Origin: Geobacter sp.
GTDB lineage: Bacteria > Desulfobacterota > Desulfuromonadia > Geobacterales > Geobacteraceae
Assembly: GCA_016177775.1 (NCBI GenBank)
Contig: JACOUQ010000037.1
Location: forward strand, 175,881-239,880
Direction: 5' to 3'
Length of the DNA: 64,000 bases
Shown: in pieces, positions 1 to 9,300 of the stretch
Layout: each line of letters begins with the position of its first letter
How positions within the stretch are numbered: the stretch's first letter is position 1
Program-made: the position numbers and the translations under genes
Notes under the pieces: generated by a model
Database searches by the model: none
What the model saw: only the letters and a program-made list of their open reading frames with translations
Told to the model about the DNA's origin: nothing

Positions 1-1
1 G

Positions 2-58
2 ATGATCAAGGGCACCACGAAATCCACGCGTGAATTCGTCCCGGAAGAAGGACAATAA
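2..58 (+). CDS. cpaB: C-terminal end of a CpaB/RcpC-like Flp pilus assembly protein (partial)
   Basis: An open frame enters from the left edge and ends at TAA 56-58. The last residues read IKGTTKSTREFVPEEGQ. CpaB proteins typically end with a short hydrophobic strand followed by RG and a polar tail, and cpaB normally lies directly before cpaC, as here. The call rests on position and this short tail only. The start lies outside the window. Confidence 0.5.
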   Translation: MIKGTTKSTREFVPEEGQ

Positions 59-83
59 TTACATAAAATTGCGAGGTACGACT

Positions 84-1436
84 ATGAACCCGGTCAGAAA
101 AAAATCATGGATTACCCTCGTTATTGCCCTCGCCTTCACTCTAGTGTCGGCAGTGGCCAGCTTCGGGGGAGTCCCGACAGAGGTTGTCGTCAACAAGAGC
201 ACCATTCTCAACTTGGGCAAGCCGGCCGAAAGGATATCCATCACGAACCCGGCCATTGCCGATATAGTCCTGATCTCACCTCGCCAGGTGCAGATCAACG
301 GACTGGCAACCGGCACGACATCCCTGATCGTCTGGGAGAAGGGTGCGGCCAAACCTACCTTTTTCGACATTGCCGTTGTCGGCGATACGAGCATGATCGA
401 GGCACAGATCAAGGATGTCGCGCCGAACGACACCATTACCGCCGCCTATGTCAAGGACTCCCTGATTCTCACCGGCAAGGCCTCCAGCGAGTTTGTCGCA
501 GCCAAGGCGGTGCAAATCGCCCAGGCGTATTCAGCCAAGGTCATTAACCAGATACAGGTGGAGGTTCCACAGGTTCTCCTGGAGGTAAAGGTTGCCCAGG
601 TTGACAAGAACGCCCTCAGGCAACTCGGTGTCAGCGGCCTTATCAAGGGGAACACCGCAGAGGGATTCTACAACATCATCGGCGCGCCCCAGGGTGGCTC
701 GACCGTAACTACATCGGGTGGAGCAACCACTGTCTCATCAGGAACAGGCACGGGCATAGCTGGTAATGTACCGGCGCTTGGCACCTACAACCCGCTGAAT
801 GCCTTCCAGGCTGGTGTTTCCTACTTCCCTGCCGGCATTGGCGCGGTTATCCAAGCTCTGGCAACCAAGGGCATGGCCAAGATTCTTGCCGAACCGAATC
901 TCTTGGTCAAGAGCGGGCAGAAAGGCGAGTTTCTGGCAGGGAGCAAGATACCCTACAACATCGTGACCAGCACCGGCGGTACCGCGACCACATCCATCGT
1001 ATTCCAGGACGTCGGGGTCAAGTTGAATTTTGCTCCGGTAGTCCAGGATAACGGCGTGATAACCCTCAAGATTGATCCTGCTGAAGTTAGCAGTATATCC
1101 GGGACCCTTCAGGTGAACGGCTACCCGATCATCGACACCAGGAGCGTCAAGACCGAAGTTGAGCTGAGAGAAGGTGAAGGGTTGGTGATGGCCGGTCTTC
1201 TGCAGGAAGACGAAATAAGGACCATGTCGAAGATTCCGCTTCTCGGGGACATCCCGATACTTGGCGCCCTCTTCCGCTCTACGCAAAAAGAGTTGAAGGA
1301 AAAAGAGCTGGTGTTCTTTGTCACTCCGAAAATCATCAAGCCGATGACTCCTGGCACGAAGCCGGCATTCCCGACCGACAACCGCCCGACCGCCGAGGAA
1401 AAGCGTGAGTTGAACTGGGTGCCTACGATACCGTGA
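84..1436 (+). CDS. cpaC: Tad/Flp pilus secretin CpaC (RcpA)
   Basis: Outer-membrane secretin through which the Flp pilus leaves the cell, 450 residues. Residues 1-28 form a signal peptide (KK, then a long hydrophobic run). An N-terminal pilus-assembly domain follows (VVVNKSTILNLGKP through TTSLIVWE). The C-terminal half is a type II/III secretin domain ending in the family signature IPLLGDIPILGALFRS and then LVFFVTPKII. A GTG at 30 opens the same frame, but ATG 84 has GAGGT six bases upstream and leaves an intact signal peptide, so it was chosen. The gene follows the cpaB tail by 25 bases and opens the visible Tad run. Family membership is secure. Confidence 0.93.
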   Translation: MNPVRKKSWITLVIALAFTLVSAVASFGGVPTEVVVNKSTILNLGKPAERISITNPAIADIVLISPRQVQINGLATGTTSLIVWEKGAAKPTFFDIAVVGDTSMIEAQIKDVAPNDTITAAYVKDSLILTGKASSEFVAAKAVQIAQAYSAKVINQIQVEVPQVLLEVKVAQVDKNALRQLGVSGLIKGNTAEGFYNIIGAPQGGSTVTTSGGATTVSSGTGTGIAGNVPALGTYNPLNAFQAGVSYFPAGIGAVIQALATKGMAKILAEPNLLVKSGQKGEFLAGSKIPYNIVTSTGGTATTSIVFQDVGVKLNFAPVVQDNGVITLKIDPAEVSSISGTLQVNGYPIIDTRSVKTEVELREGEGLVMAGLLQEDEIRTMSKIPLLGDIPILGALFRSTQKELKEKELVFFVTPKIIKPMTPGTKPAFPTDNRPTAEEKRELNWVPTIP

Positions 1437-1438
1437 TG

Positions 1439-1517
1439 TTGTAGGGATACCCCTTGCGGGTATCCAGATTTCGGGCACCCGCAAGGACCCTGACGGGCCT
1501 AAAGGGTGCCCCTACAA
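1439..1517. repeat. two-hairpin intergenic repeat, copy A (diverged)
   Basis: Begins 2 bases after the cpaC stop. Ends are TTGTAGGGATACC and GGGTGCCCCTACAA. Inside are GGGATACC...GGGTATCC and GGGCACCC...GGGTGCCC hairpins. Same architecture as copies at 48872, 49268, 58999, 60350 and 61367, but with a longer second arm. Confidence 0.7.
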
Positions 1518-1561
1518 AACCCATCACAGATTCAGAAATAACAAACACCATGGGGCCTGCG

Positions 1562-2731
1562 ATGAAGATATTCAAATCGGGAAATAAGAAAGGGATAGCG
1601 CTGGTTTACATCGCGATCCTGATCGTGATGCTCATCGGCTTCCTGGGCTTGGCAATCGACATTGGCTACATGTACAGCGTCAAGGGGCAGCTACAGAATG
1701 CCGCCGATGCGGCTGCCTTGGCAGGGGCAGCGAAGATAAACCCGGCTGACCTCACCTTCAACCAATACAGCGCAAGGTCAGCTGCCGTATCATTCGCGGC
1801 AAAAAATACCGCAGCCAGGGAAAGCGTGGCTGTTGCATCTACACCCCCTACCAATACTTTGTCCGACGCTTTCGTAAGTGGAGGTAACGACATAACATTC
1901 GGGAATTGGAACTTTAAGAACTATTCAGCAGGCAGAACTCCTATCAATGCCATTCAAGTAAGAACACGCCGATCTGTACCTGGCGCAGATGCCGCAAATC
2001 AGGGACAAGTCGCCACTTTTCTCGGAAGAATATTTGCCCTTTTGGGTGTAGGTCCAGGGGTTCCTTTCATGAGTCCGGGAGCTGAAGCTGTCGCTTTTCG
2101 GAAACCGCTTGGGTTACCAGGGATAACCATCTGCATCGACACATGCGCATTGTCCAACACAAACCTGTATTTTCAAGATCCACCAGGAATACCAGATGTG
2201 CAAAAGGTAGCTTGGACTTCTTTCAGATGCGAGCAAGCACCGAATATAGGCAAAAACGGGGATGTCGTTGACTTAATATGGGGGCGGAAAAAAGTATCCA
2301 GCCTGTGTGATCTGTGTATAACAACCAACAACGGACCCGGCGAGGCATTCAAGGAACTTGAAGTTGCATTTGCGGATAGGAATTATGAAAAAGATAGTAA
2401 AACATTTGATCCTGTAACCGGAGCGGTTACATCATGGACTGTCGCGGTTCCGGTCGTGGATCGTAGATGTGCGGATGGATATAATCCAAACACTTGCCTA
2501 GGTGTAGCTTGTGATCCGCCTGGCGTACCGCCAAATCCTTGTACTAATGCCTGCCCGCCAAGCGCTCAGGGCAAAAACGAAAGATACCACGTACAGCGAG
2601 TTGCCACTATGGTGATAACAGGTACATTGCGGACACCAGATGATAAAAGAGGGTTCAGCATATCAACTCTATTTTGCGTTGAATGTCCCACGGGCCTGCC
2701 ATTGGGCAAGGGCGTCGCGCTAGTTCGTTAA
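1562..2731 (+). CDS. TadG-like Flp pilus protein, cysteine-rich
   Basis: 389 residues. Residues 11-37 are one hydrophobic segment (GIALVYIAILIVMLIGF...), followed by the TadE/TadG family signature LQNAADAAALAGA at about 45-57. This is the usual inner-membrane anchor of TadG-like (Flp pilus, vWA-less) proteins. The rest should be periplasmic. Its C-terminal half is unusually rich in cysteine, with CxxC and CxxxC pairs (CIDTC, CDLC, FCVEC) and a run with five cysteines near 2493-2562, which suggests disulfides or metal binding. ATG 1562 was chosen over ATG 1550 and an upstream ATG at 1454, because the earlier starts would put the repeat inside the protein and lack a ribosome-binding site. Its exact role in the Tad apparatus is not known from sequence. 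Confidence 0.8.
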   Translation: MKIFKSGNKKGIALVYIAILIVMLIGFLGLAIDIGYMYSVKGQLQNAADAAALAGAAKINPADLTFNQYSARSAAVSFAAKNTAARESVAVASTPPTNTLSDAFVSGGNDITFGNWNFKNYSAGRTPINAIQVRTRRSVPGADAANQGQVATFLGRIFALLGVGPGVPFMSPGAEAVAFRKPLGLPGITICIDTCALSNTNLYFQDPPGIPDVQKVAWTSFRCEQAPNIGKNGDVVDLIWGRKKVSSLCDLCITTNNGPGEAFKELEVAFADRNYEKDSKTFDPVTGAVTSWTVAVPVVDRRCADGYNPNTCLGVACDPPGVPPNPCTNACPPSAQGKNERYHVQRVATMVITGTLRTPDDKRGFSISTLFCVECPTGLPLGKGVALVR

Positions 2732-2780
2732 CAAGTTCTATTTGAATAAAATGCTCTTGAAGGCACAATGGGTATCAAAG

Positions 2781-4292
2781 ATGAACATTAACAAATTACA
2801 TAACCCCCTAAACAACAACAAAGGCATCACGATCGTCCTCGTCGCCATCCTGCTGTTCGTCCTGGTCGGCTTCGTCGGCCTGGCGCTCGATATCAGCTAC
2901 ATGTACGTCGTCAAGGGACAGCTGCAGAATGCCGCAGACGCCGGGGCGCTGGCAGGGGCTGCCAAGCTGAACGAGGCGTACGGCTCGGCCCCTTGTGATC
3001 CGTCCCTGTATTTGAGTTCCGTAAAAACGGAAGCCAAAAGGATCTCTGAACAGAACAACGCGGCCGGAACGTCATTGTCCGGGGCCGTAGAGTTGACTGC
3101 AGGTGTAAACGAACTGACTGACGATAACGACATAACCATCGGCTTCTGGGATTCGGCAACTGCTACCTACACGCCGACCATGACCAACCCCAACGCGGTG
3201 CAGGTGAGAGTCAGGAGAACAACGCAATCCCCCTTGGGACAGGTAAGGCTGTTCATCAGCAGGGTGCTCGGATGGGAAACAATGGGGACAGCGGCCGAGG
3301 CAGTGGCGGATTCCGAGCCGGCGTCTTTAGCACCGATAGTCGTCAACGAATATTGGCTCGACAAAGAGGTAATGAACAGAAAAGACCCTAGCGACCCTAT
3401 TTGGAAAAATAATCCACAGGTTCCTTATGCCAAGGAAGTACACGCATATCCAAACAGTTTTGTCAGAGATACCTCCATCGGCCCTATTTATGGGACCGAA
3501 AAGGCCTTCGGCAAAATCTTTGCGATCCTGGGGAGCCAGGCAAACTCCAATGTCCCGGCGAGCGAGGTAGGAGGAGACCAGGCAATTAACGGATTCGTAA
3601 ACCTCAACTTCAGGAGCAGCAGCTATGATGCTGTCGAAGGAACATGGTATCAGTTGGGTTTTGGGGCCAAGGCTGTTGAAGACTGCTATCCCTCTGTTAA
3701 TGTCTTCGACGGGCCATTAGCCAAAATCACCCAGGGAGATGTCAGGTCAACAAGTGATCTGGCGATGCAATATCTCGTCAATGGTTACGATTATGTTCCC
3801 CCTACTGCCGTAAAGGAAAAATACACGGATAAATACTACCTGACAGAATACACCAAACCCAATACCTCCGATAAACCTTATGCAACGGTTGCCCATATGG
3901 AGACCAGCGGAAAGGTGTCACTTAATCAGGAAGTCGACGGGAAAAGTTTTCAAGATGTTTATCCTCCGGGCGAGCAAATTGTTGCAATGGTGTACGACGG
4001 CACTTTTAATACGGACCATGACCCGAAAATGCCCAATGCCGTGACCGTGGTTGGTTACGTCCTTCTCCAGATAGACGGATACTCAAGTAAAGAACCTTCC
4101 CAAATGACGGAAGCTGACAAAAAAACAATAAAGACCGGTTTTTGGGGGAATAATGGCAATACCGCCTATGCCCATGCCGTGGCGCCGATGATAGAAGGGG
4201 GCCGCCCTTTCTCGGAATTGTACCCCGAAATCAACGGACTCCGTTGGAGAGGCGGCAAGGTCAGGCTGGTAATGAATCGAGGGATTTTCTAA
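2781..4292 (+). CDS. TadG-like Flp pilus protein, second copy
   Basis: 503 residues. The N-terminus is homologous to the preceding gene: a single hydrophobic segment (GITIVLVAILLFVLVGFVGLA) and then LQNAADAGALAGAAKL. The remaining 430 residues are mostly polar and largely lack the cysteines of the first copy, so the two share an anchor but carry different outer domains. Starts at 2742 (TTG), 2751 and 2781 (ATG) are all open. 2781 is preferred because it places the hydrophobic anchor at the usual distance, though none has a strong Shine-Dalgarno sequence. It lies 49 bases after the first copy and 39 bases before cpaE, so it belongs to the same operon. Confidence 0.8.
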   Translation: MNINKLHNPLNNNKGITIVLVAILLFVLVGFVGLALDISYMYVVKGQLQNAADAGALAGAAKLNEAYGSAPCDPSLYLSSVKTEAKRISEQNNAAGTSLSGAVELTAGVNELTDDNDITIGFWDSATATYTPTMTNPNAVQVRVRRTTQSPLGQVRLFISRVLGWETMGTAAEAVADSEPASLAPIVVNEYWLDKEVMNRKDPSDPIWKNNPQVPYAKEVHAYPNSFVRDTSIGPIYGTEKAFGKIFAILGSQANSNVPASEVGGDQAINGFVNLNFRSSSYDAVEGTWYQLGFGAKAVEDCYPSVNVFDGPLAKITQGDVRSTSDLAMQYLVNGYDYVPPTAVKEKYTDKYYLTEYTKPNTSDKPYATVAHMETSGKVSLNQEVDGKSFQDVYPPGEQIVAMVYDGTFNTDHDPKMPNAVTVVGYVLLQIDGYSSKEPSQMTEADKKTIKTGFWGNNGNTAYAHAVAPMIEGGRPFSELYPEINGLRWRGGKVRLVMNRGIF

Positions 4293-4331
4293 CAGATAAA
4301 CCAGGCAACCCAAGAAAGGATTTACAACCAG

Positions 4332-5468
4332 ATGCCTCCACACGTAACTCACGTAATAATCGATTCCGACAAGGCCTCACGCGACGCCATTGCCGCACTG
4401 CTGGTCCCCTTTGGCGACATGGTGAAAACCATGGGATCCGTGGATGACTTCAACGAAGGAGTGAGGATAATCCAGTCCACCAACCCCATGGTGGTCATTC
4501 TGGATGTGAAGGACCTGGCAAAGGGGGTTGAAGAGATACACTACCTTCTCTCCCGTTTCCCGAGATTGTCGGTTTTCGTAACAGCAGCGGAAAAGAACCC
4601 GGACTGGATTCTCGGCGTTATGCGGGCCGGCGCAGTCGCGTATCTCCTGAAACCGGTCGATTCCGCGGAACTGAGCGAAGAGCTGCACAAGGTGGGAAGA
4701 CTGTGGGTCCAGCCCCCTGCCGCAAAGCCGGATAAAGCTGGAAAGGTCATCAGTATCTATAATCCCCTCGGCGGCATGGGAACCACCACCATAGCGGTCA
4801 ATCTGGCCGCGGCTCTTGCCAGCGAGAACGAGAAAGTGGCCCTGGTCGACCTCAATCTCTTCAGCGGCGATGTCTCTTCCTTCCTGGACGTCAACCCATC
4901 CTACACCCTGAGCAGCGTCACCACCAACATTGCCCGGCTTGACGCCAGCTTCCTGATAACCGCGATGACGCGCCACGCCTCGGGTGTCTACGTCCTTGCC
5001 GAGCCGCTGGAAGTGGAGGAAACGTTCGATATCACCCCGGAACAGGTGAAACGCGTCCTGGGGATATTGAAAGGCGCGTTCACCTATATCGTCATAGACT
5101 CGGGGGGGCATCTCGCCGGTTGCAACATGGCCGCCTTTGAAAGCTCAGATATGGTGCTGTTCAACACCGTGCTGGGGCTCCCGTCGCTGAAGAACGCCAA
5201 GAGATACCTGAGCGCGCTGGGTAAAAAGGGACTGCGCAAGGACAAGCTGAAGCTCGTGGTCAACAGGTATATCCACAAAGCGGACATACGGGTGGAAGAT
5301 GCCGAAAAGGTCCTGGATTTCAAGGTATTCCTGACCATACCCAACGAATATGCCGACGTCGTGGATTCGATAAACAAGGGAATTCCGCTTGTCTCGCTAA
5401 CGCCCAGATCGGATGTCAGCAGGGCGATCAAAAACCTGGCGGACATGATAAAGGGGCAAACAGGCTGA
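4332..5468 (+). CDS. cpaE: CpaE/TadZ pilus localisation ATPase-like protein
   Basis: 378 residues: an N-terminal receiver-like domain (about 5-125; atypical, ending [10 protein letters not shown]) fused to a MinD/ParA-type domain (about 135-375). TadZ/CpaE positions the Tad machine at the cell pole. The nucleotide loop is [10 protein letters not shown] (144-153). The signature lysine before the GG of a deviant Walker A motif is replaced by leucine, and the second lysine (GKT/GKS) by threonine (GTT). Other MinD-like features remain ([22 protein letters not shown]). Loss of Walker lysines is known in some TadZ proteins and may weaken ATP hydrolysis. AAAGGA lies upstream of ATG 4332. It sits between the TadG-like genes and cpaF, as in other tad loci. 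Confidence 0.88.
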   Translation: MPPHVTHVIIDSDKASRDAIAALLVPFGDMVKTMGSVDDFNEGVRIIQSTNPMVVILDVKDLAKGVEEIHYLLSRFPRLSVFVTAAEKNPDWILGVMRAGAVAYLLKPVDSAELSEELHKVGRLWVQPPAAKPDKAGKVISIYNPLGGMGTTTIAVNLAAALASENEKVALVDLNLFSGDVSSFLDVNPSYTLSSVTTNIARLDASFLITAMTRHASGVYVLAEPLEVEETFDITPEQVKRVLGILKGAFTYIVIDSGGHLAGCNMAAFESSDMVLFNTVLGLPSLKNAKRYLSALGKKGLRKDKLKLVVNRYIHKADIRVEDAEKVLDFKVFLTIPNEYADVVDSINKGIPLVSLTPRSDVSRAIKNLADMIKGQTG

Positions 5469-5511
5469 ATCGTGCCAAACGTCCGAGGACCATACTAACG
5501 GGAGAACAAAT

Positions 5512-6834
5512 ATGCCAATCACGAACCCTGATGATCCAATGGAAATGTCATCCATAGGCAAAGACACCCGGTTCTTCCAGGATTTGAAAAGCCGGATTCA
5601 CCGGCGACTGATCGAGCGGATCGATCTCGGGAAAATGGACGTGCTTGAAAGTGGTGAGCTTGCCCGGGAGATCCGGCGCGTAATAGAGTCGCTGATCGCC
5701 GAGGAGCGGGTGCCGCTCAATCAGCAGGAGCAGGAGCGGCTGATCGTTGAGGTGCAGCACGAAACCTTCGGCCTCGGCCCCATCGAGCCCCTTCTGGCTG
5801 ACCCGGACATTTCCGACATCCTGGTCAATAGCAGCTCCAAGGTCTATATAGAGCGTTTCGGCAAGCTGGCAAAGACGGATGTTGTCTTCCGCGACGATGC
5901 CCATCTGCTCCAGATTATCGAGAGGATCGTTTCCAAGGTCGGCAGAAGGATCGACGAATCTTCTCCATTCGTGGACGCCCGGCTGCCGGACGGTTCCAGG
6001 GTGAATGCCATTATCCCTCCCCTGGCCATTGACGGCCCTGCCCTTTCCATTCGGCGGTTCGGCGTGGAGCCACTCAAGATGAATGATCTGATCAGATTCG
6101 GTTCCGTGGATGAACGGATAGCGAAAATACTCGAAGGGGCCGTGAAGACACGGGTCAACATCCTCATTTCCGGCGGTACCGGCACAGGCAAGACAACCCT
6201 TCTGAATGCCCTGTCGGAATTCATACCGACAACCGAAAGGATCATAAGCATCGAGGATTCCGCCGAGCTCCACCTGAAGCAGGAGCACGTGGTACGCCTG
6301 GAAACGCGGCCTCCCAATATCGAAGGGAAAGGCGAGGTCACCCAGCGTGATCTGGTGCGAAATGCCCTGCGTATGCGTCCTGACCGCATAATCGTCGGCG
6401 AGGTCCGAAGCGGCGAAGCCCTTGACATGCTCCAGGCGATGAACACCGGTCACGACGGCTCACTCTCCACCATCCACGCCAACACAACACGGGATGCACT
6501 GTCAAGGCTGGAGACAATGGTCCTGATGGCAGGTATGGAGCTCCCGTCGAGGGCCATCAGGGAGCAGGTCGCATCGGCCATCCATATCGTCGTGCAGATC
6601 ATCAGGTTCCCGGATGGAACGAGAAAGCTCGTGAAGCTTTCGGAGATAACAGGAATGGAAGGGAACACAATCGTCATGCAGGATGTCTTTGTCTATAACC
6701 AGCGGGGTATCGACAAGGACGGAAAAGTGGTCGGGGAATACGTTGCCACCGGCATCCGGCCGCATTTCGTGGAGCGTTTCCGGATTTCCGGCATCGAAAT
6801 CCCTCCGGGGGTGTTTGAGCAGCCGGTGGGATAA
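5512..6834 (+). CDS. cpaF: Tad pilus assembly ATPase CpaF (TadA)
   Basis: Cytoplasmic hexameric ATPase of the secretion (VirB11/GspE) superfamily that powers Flp pilus polymerisation, 440 residues, a normal length for CpaF. Visible motifs are the N-terminal domain signature [21 protein letters not shown], the Walker A loop GGTGTGKTT near 222-230, the Asp box ([12 protein letters not shown]), Walker B ([14 protein letters not shown]) and the His box ([12 protein letters not shown]). GGGAG precedes ATG 5512 at good spacing. It is followed by the tadB/tadC platform proteins it works with. Confidence 0.95.
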   Translation: MPITNPDDPMEMSSIGKDTRFFQDLKSRIHRRLIERIDLGKMDVLESGELAREIRRVIESLIAEERVPLNQQEQERLIVEVQHETFGLGPIEPLLADPDISDILVNSSSKVYIERFGKLAKTDVVFRDDAHLLQIIERIVSKVGRRIDESSPFVDARLPDGSRVNAIIPPLAIDGPALSIRRFGVEPLKMNDLIRFGSVDERIAKILEGAVKTRVNILISGGTGTGKTTLLNALSEFIPTTERIISIEDSAELHLKQEHVVRLETRPPNIEGKGEVTQRDLVRNALRMRPDRIIVGEVRSGEALDMLQAMNTGHDGSLSTIHANTTRDALSRLETMVLMAGMELPSRAIREQVASAIHIVVQIIRFPDGTRKLVKLSEITGMEGNTIVMQDVFVYNQRGIDKDGKVVGEYVATGIRPHFVERFRISGIEIPPGVFEQPVG

Positions 6835-6873
6835 AGGATGAAATGTCAAGCTAAACTCTGACAGGGGGAAAAT

Positions 6874-7833
6874 GTGCTACCGATAATATTACTGACATTT
6901 TGCGCCATATTCCTGGCTACATTTTCCATTTACCTCGGGTTCGCCGAGGCCAAGGATTCTCCCCGCGCCATCCTGAAAAGGAGGCTTCGGCACCTTGTTG
7001 AAACCGGCGAAGGGATACTGCCGGATGAGTTGAAGGCGGACCTGATCAAAGAGACAACCGCCATGGACCGTTTCATTGCCGGCGTTCCAGCGCTTAGAAA
7101 GCTGGAAAGGCTGATCGACCAGGCAGGGCTCAAAATCTCCCCCATCCGCTTCCTGCTCATTCCCGCGATCCTGCTGGTGATTATCCTTCTCATCGCGTTC
7201 ATCATCAAAAAATTCCTGCTGGCAATGATACTCATCGCGCTGTTCGTGCCGGTTATCCCGTTTATTTATCTCTCACATCGCAAAAAAAAGAGGGAGGAAA
7301 AATTCACCGAGCAACTGCCGGACGCTCTCACCATGCTCGCCAGGTCGCTCAGGGCCGGTCACTCCCTTACCGGCGCAGTCGAACTGGTCGGCACGGAAAT
7401 GCAGGACCCTCTCGGAGAGCTGTTCAAGACCGCGTATGAACAGCAGAAACTGGGCCTGCGGGTAACCGATTCGATGCAGAGCATTACGGAGCGGATAGAG
7501 AGCATCGATCTGCGGTTCATGGTGACGGCCCTCAGCATAAATGCCGAGGTCGGAGGGAACCTGGCGGAAATCCTGGACAAGCTGGCGGAGACCATACGCG
7601 AACGACTGAGAATACGCCGCCAGGTGCGGGTCTACACGGCGCAGGGACGCATGTCGGGTTACATCCTTGCAGCCCTCCCGATCGTGACCTTCATACTTTT
7701 CAACATCCTGATGCCGGGCTACGAAGACGTTCTGGTAAGGGAGAAGGTCGGCAATTACGTGCTGGCATTCGCCGCGTTAATGCAGATCATGGGTTTTCTC
7801 TTCATCAGAAAGATCATAAACATCCGGATATGA
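6874..7833 (+). CDS. tadB: Tad pilus inner-membrane platform protein TadB
   Basis: 319 residues with the type II secretion F-domain fold. It has an N-terminal membrane segment (about 3-20), a hydrophobic pair at about 97-135, the cytoplasmic helical domain with LPDALTMLARSLRAGHSLTGAV (150-170), and two C-terminal membrane segments. TadB and TadC form the platform on which CpaF acts. The start is GTG 6874 with AGGGGGA seven bases upstream. No ATG fits the conserved N-terminus better. It lies 39 bases after cpaF. Confidence 0.92.
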   Translation: MLPIILLTFCAIFLATFSIYLGFAEAKDSPRAILKRRLRHLVETGEGILPDELKADLIKETTAMDRFIAGVPALRKLERLIDQAGLKISPIRFLLIPAILLVIILLIAFIIKKFLLAMILIALFVPVIPFIYLSHRKKKREEKFTEQLPDALTMLARSLRAGHSLTGAVELVGTEMQDPLGELFKTAYEQQKLGLRVTDSMQSITERIESIDLRFMVTALSINAEVGGNLAEILDKLAETIRERLRIRRQVRVYTAQGRMSGYILAALPIVTFILFNILMPGYEDVLVREKVGNYVLAFAALMQIMGFLFIRKIINIRI

Positions 7834-7844
7834 GGTAAACACTT

Positions 7845-8759
7845 ATGCTATCCCTCTTCTTGATTGCCTGCTGCATATTCATCGCAATGGCCCTTCTGAC
7901 CGGTGTTGTCCTGTACCCAATACTCACCCGGAGAACGCCGGTCCAGGAACGTCTCGGCAAGATAGCCGACGAGAAAACCAAGGCAGCATCTCTTGTTGCT
8001 GAAGTGCCACAATGGCAGGAAACCCTGGGGCGTGTCGGCGAAAGCCTGCCCATCAAGCCGAAGGAGCGCTCTCAATATACGAAGACTCTTCAGGCAGCCG
8101 GTTTGAAGAAGGAGATTCTCCCCCTGTTTCTCGGCAGCAAGATTCTTCTTGCGGCTGTGTTACCATGCCTGTATGCCATATTCTATGCCCTTCCCAAGGG
8201 AGATCTCCTGAAGCCCACGTCGATTCTCTACATGGCGGCCCTTGCCATTGTCGGCTTTCTTGCCCCCAGCTTCTGGCTGACCCATAAGGTGGAAAAAAGA
8301 AAGATAGAGATATTTCACACACTGCCTGATGTGCTCGACCTTCTGACCATTTGCGTGGAAGCCGGCCTGGGTCTTGACGGCGCGCTGGTCAAGACCTGCG
8401 ATAGTCCCCAGTTCAAGGGAAACCCGCTTGCCGATGAGATCAAGGTCGCATCCATGGAAACCAGGGCCGGCAAGCCGAGAACAGCTGCATTGAAGGATAT
8501 GGGAGAACGGACCATGGTTGACGATGTCAAGCAATTCGTCACCATGCTGATACAGACGGAAAGATTCGGCACGAGTCTGGGCGTGGCGCTGCGGGTTCAC
8601 TCGGATTCGCTCCGCACGAAAAGAAGGCAGATTGCCGAGGAAGCCGCGGCGAAAACTGCCATAAAGATGTTGTTCCCGTTGGCATTCCTGATTTTCCCGG
8701 CCTTGATGGTCGTCATTCTGGGGCCGGCGTTCTTCAAGTTCCAGGAAGTATTCAAATAA
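7845..8759 (+). CDS. tadC: Tad pilus inner-membrane platform protein TadC
   Basis: 304 residues, F-domain family like TadB. It has an N-terminal membrane segment, a hydrophobic pair around 98-145, the signature HTLPDVLDLLTICVEAGLGLDGAL, and a C-terminal membrane segment (MLFPLAFLIFPALMVVIL). The ribosome-binding sequence GAGGT overlaps the tadB stop region and ATG 7845 follows 11 bases after that stop, so the two are probably translated together. This is the last core tad gene in the window. Prepilin, prepilin peptidase and most of cpaB must lie to the left. Confidence 0.92.
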   Translation: MLSLFLIACCIFIAMALLTGVVLYPILTRRTPVQERLGKIADEKTKAASLVAEVPQWQETLGRVGESLPIKPKERSQYTKTLQAAGLKKEILPLFLGSKILLAAVLPCLYAIFYALPKGDLLKPTSILYMAALAIVGFLAPSFWLTHKVEKRKIEIFHTLPDVLDLLTICVEAGLGLDGALVKTCDSPQFKGNPLADEIKVASMETRAGKPRTAALKDMGERTMVDDVKQFVTMLIQTERFGTSLGVALRVHSDSLRTKRRQIAEEAAAKTAIKMLFPLAFLIFPALMVVILGPAFFKFQEVFK

Positions 8760-8811
8760 AGGTACAATTCAGCGAAGTCGCAAAAATAACAGCAATAAGG
8801 AGGGTAAAATC

Positions 8812-8892
8812 ATGATTACATTCGATTCCATTGTGTTGTTGATCATCGCTGTCGAACTGGCTCTGATTTACACAAAACTCAGCAAGAAATAA
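8812..8892 (+). CDS. 26-residue single-pass membrane peptide
   Basis: ATG 8812 to TAA 8890-8892 encodes MITFDSIVLLIIAVELALIY plus TKLSKK. It has a near-perfect ribosome-binding site, AAGGAGGG, eight bases before the ATG, better than those of most neighbours. The peptide is one hydrophobic helix (about 7-20) with a basic C-terminus, so it should sit in the inner membrane with the tail inside. It lies 52 bases after tadC. No family is recognised. The case for translation is the strong Shine-Dalgarno sequence, the clean membrane-helix composition and the operon position. Confidence 0.6.
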   Translation: MITFDSIVLLIIAVELALIYTKLSKK

Positions 8893-8899
8893 CAGGTTA

Positions 8900-8942
8900 C
8901 CCCCCCTTGGCCACCCATATTCACGCGGGTGTCCAAGGGGGG
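8900..8942. repeat. long inverted repeat between the small peptide gene and DUF192
   Basis: CCCCCCTTGG plus CACCC pairs with GGGTG plus CCAAGGGGGG, with a single unpaired base in each arm and a 10-base loop. There is no T-tract, so it is a poor intrinsic terminator. It may instead stabilise the upstream mRNA or be a palindromic repeat of the kind seen at 19725. Confidence 0.6.
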
Positions 8943-8958
8943 CAGGAAGGGAGCATCG

Positions 8959-9300
8959 ATGCGCGCGACAAATGCAAAATCACATAAGGACCTGGCGGAT
9001 AATCTGGTAGTGGCGGCATCCATCCTGGACCGGATGAAGGGTCTACTGGGAAAACAGACCATGGGCGCCGGTGAAGGAGTGTGGCTAAAACCGTGCATGG
9101 GAATCCACACGATTGGCATGAAGTTCCCGATCGATGCCGTTTTCCTGGACAAGGAGAACACGGTCGTTGCCATAAACAGGAATCTCCAGCCCAACCACAT
9201 GACCACTCTCCATTTCGACGCCTCAAGCGTCCTGGAACTCCCTGCCGGCGCCGCTGATACCACCTCCACCGAAGTCGGAGACAAGCTTGAATTTTCCTGA
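8959..9300 (+). CDS. DUF192 family protein
   Basis: 113 residues matching the DUF192 fold, with the family signatures RMKGLLGK, WLKPCMGIHTIGMKFPIDAVFLDKE-type core, and the C-terminal SVLELPAG. DUF192 proteins are small, often exported, and of unknown biochemical role. This copy has no clear signal peptide. ATG 8959 (ribosome-binding site GGAAGGGAG) was preferred to an upstream GTG at 8929. Its end overlaps the start of the next gene by 14 bases, which ties the Tad run to the glycosyltransferase block. Confidence 0.85.
   Translation: MRATNAKSHKDLADNLVVAASILDRMKGLLGKQTMGAGEGVWLKPCMGIHTIGMKFPIDAVFLDKENTVVAINRNLQPNHMTTLHFDASSVLELPAGAADTTSTEVGDKLEFS

Noticed and set aside
738..1484. Minus-strand open frame of 248 codons opposite cpaC
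   Set aside because: Shadow of the secretin gene; composition follows codon positions of the real frame.
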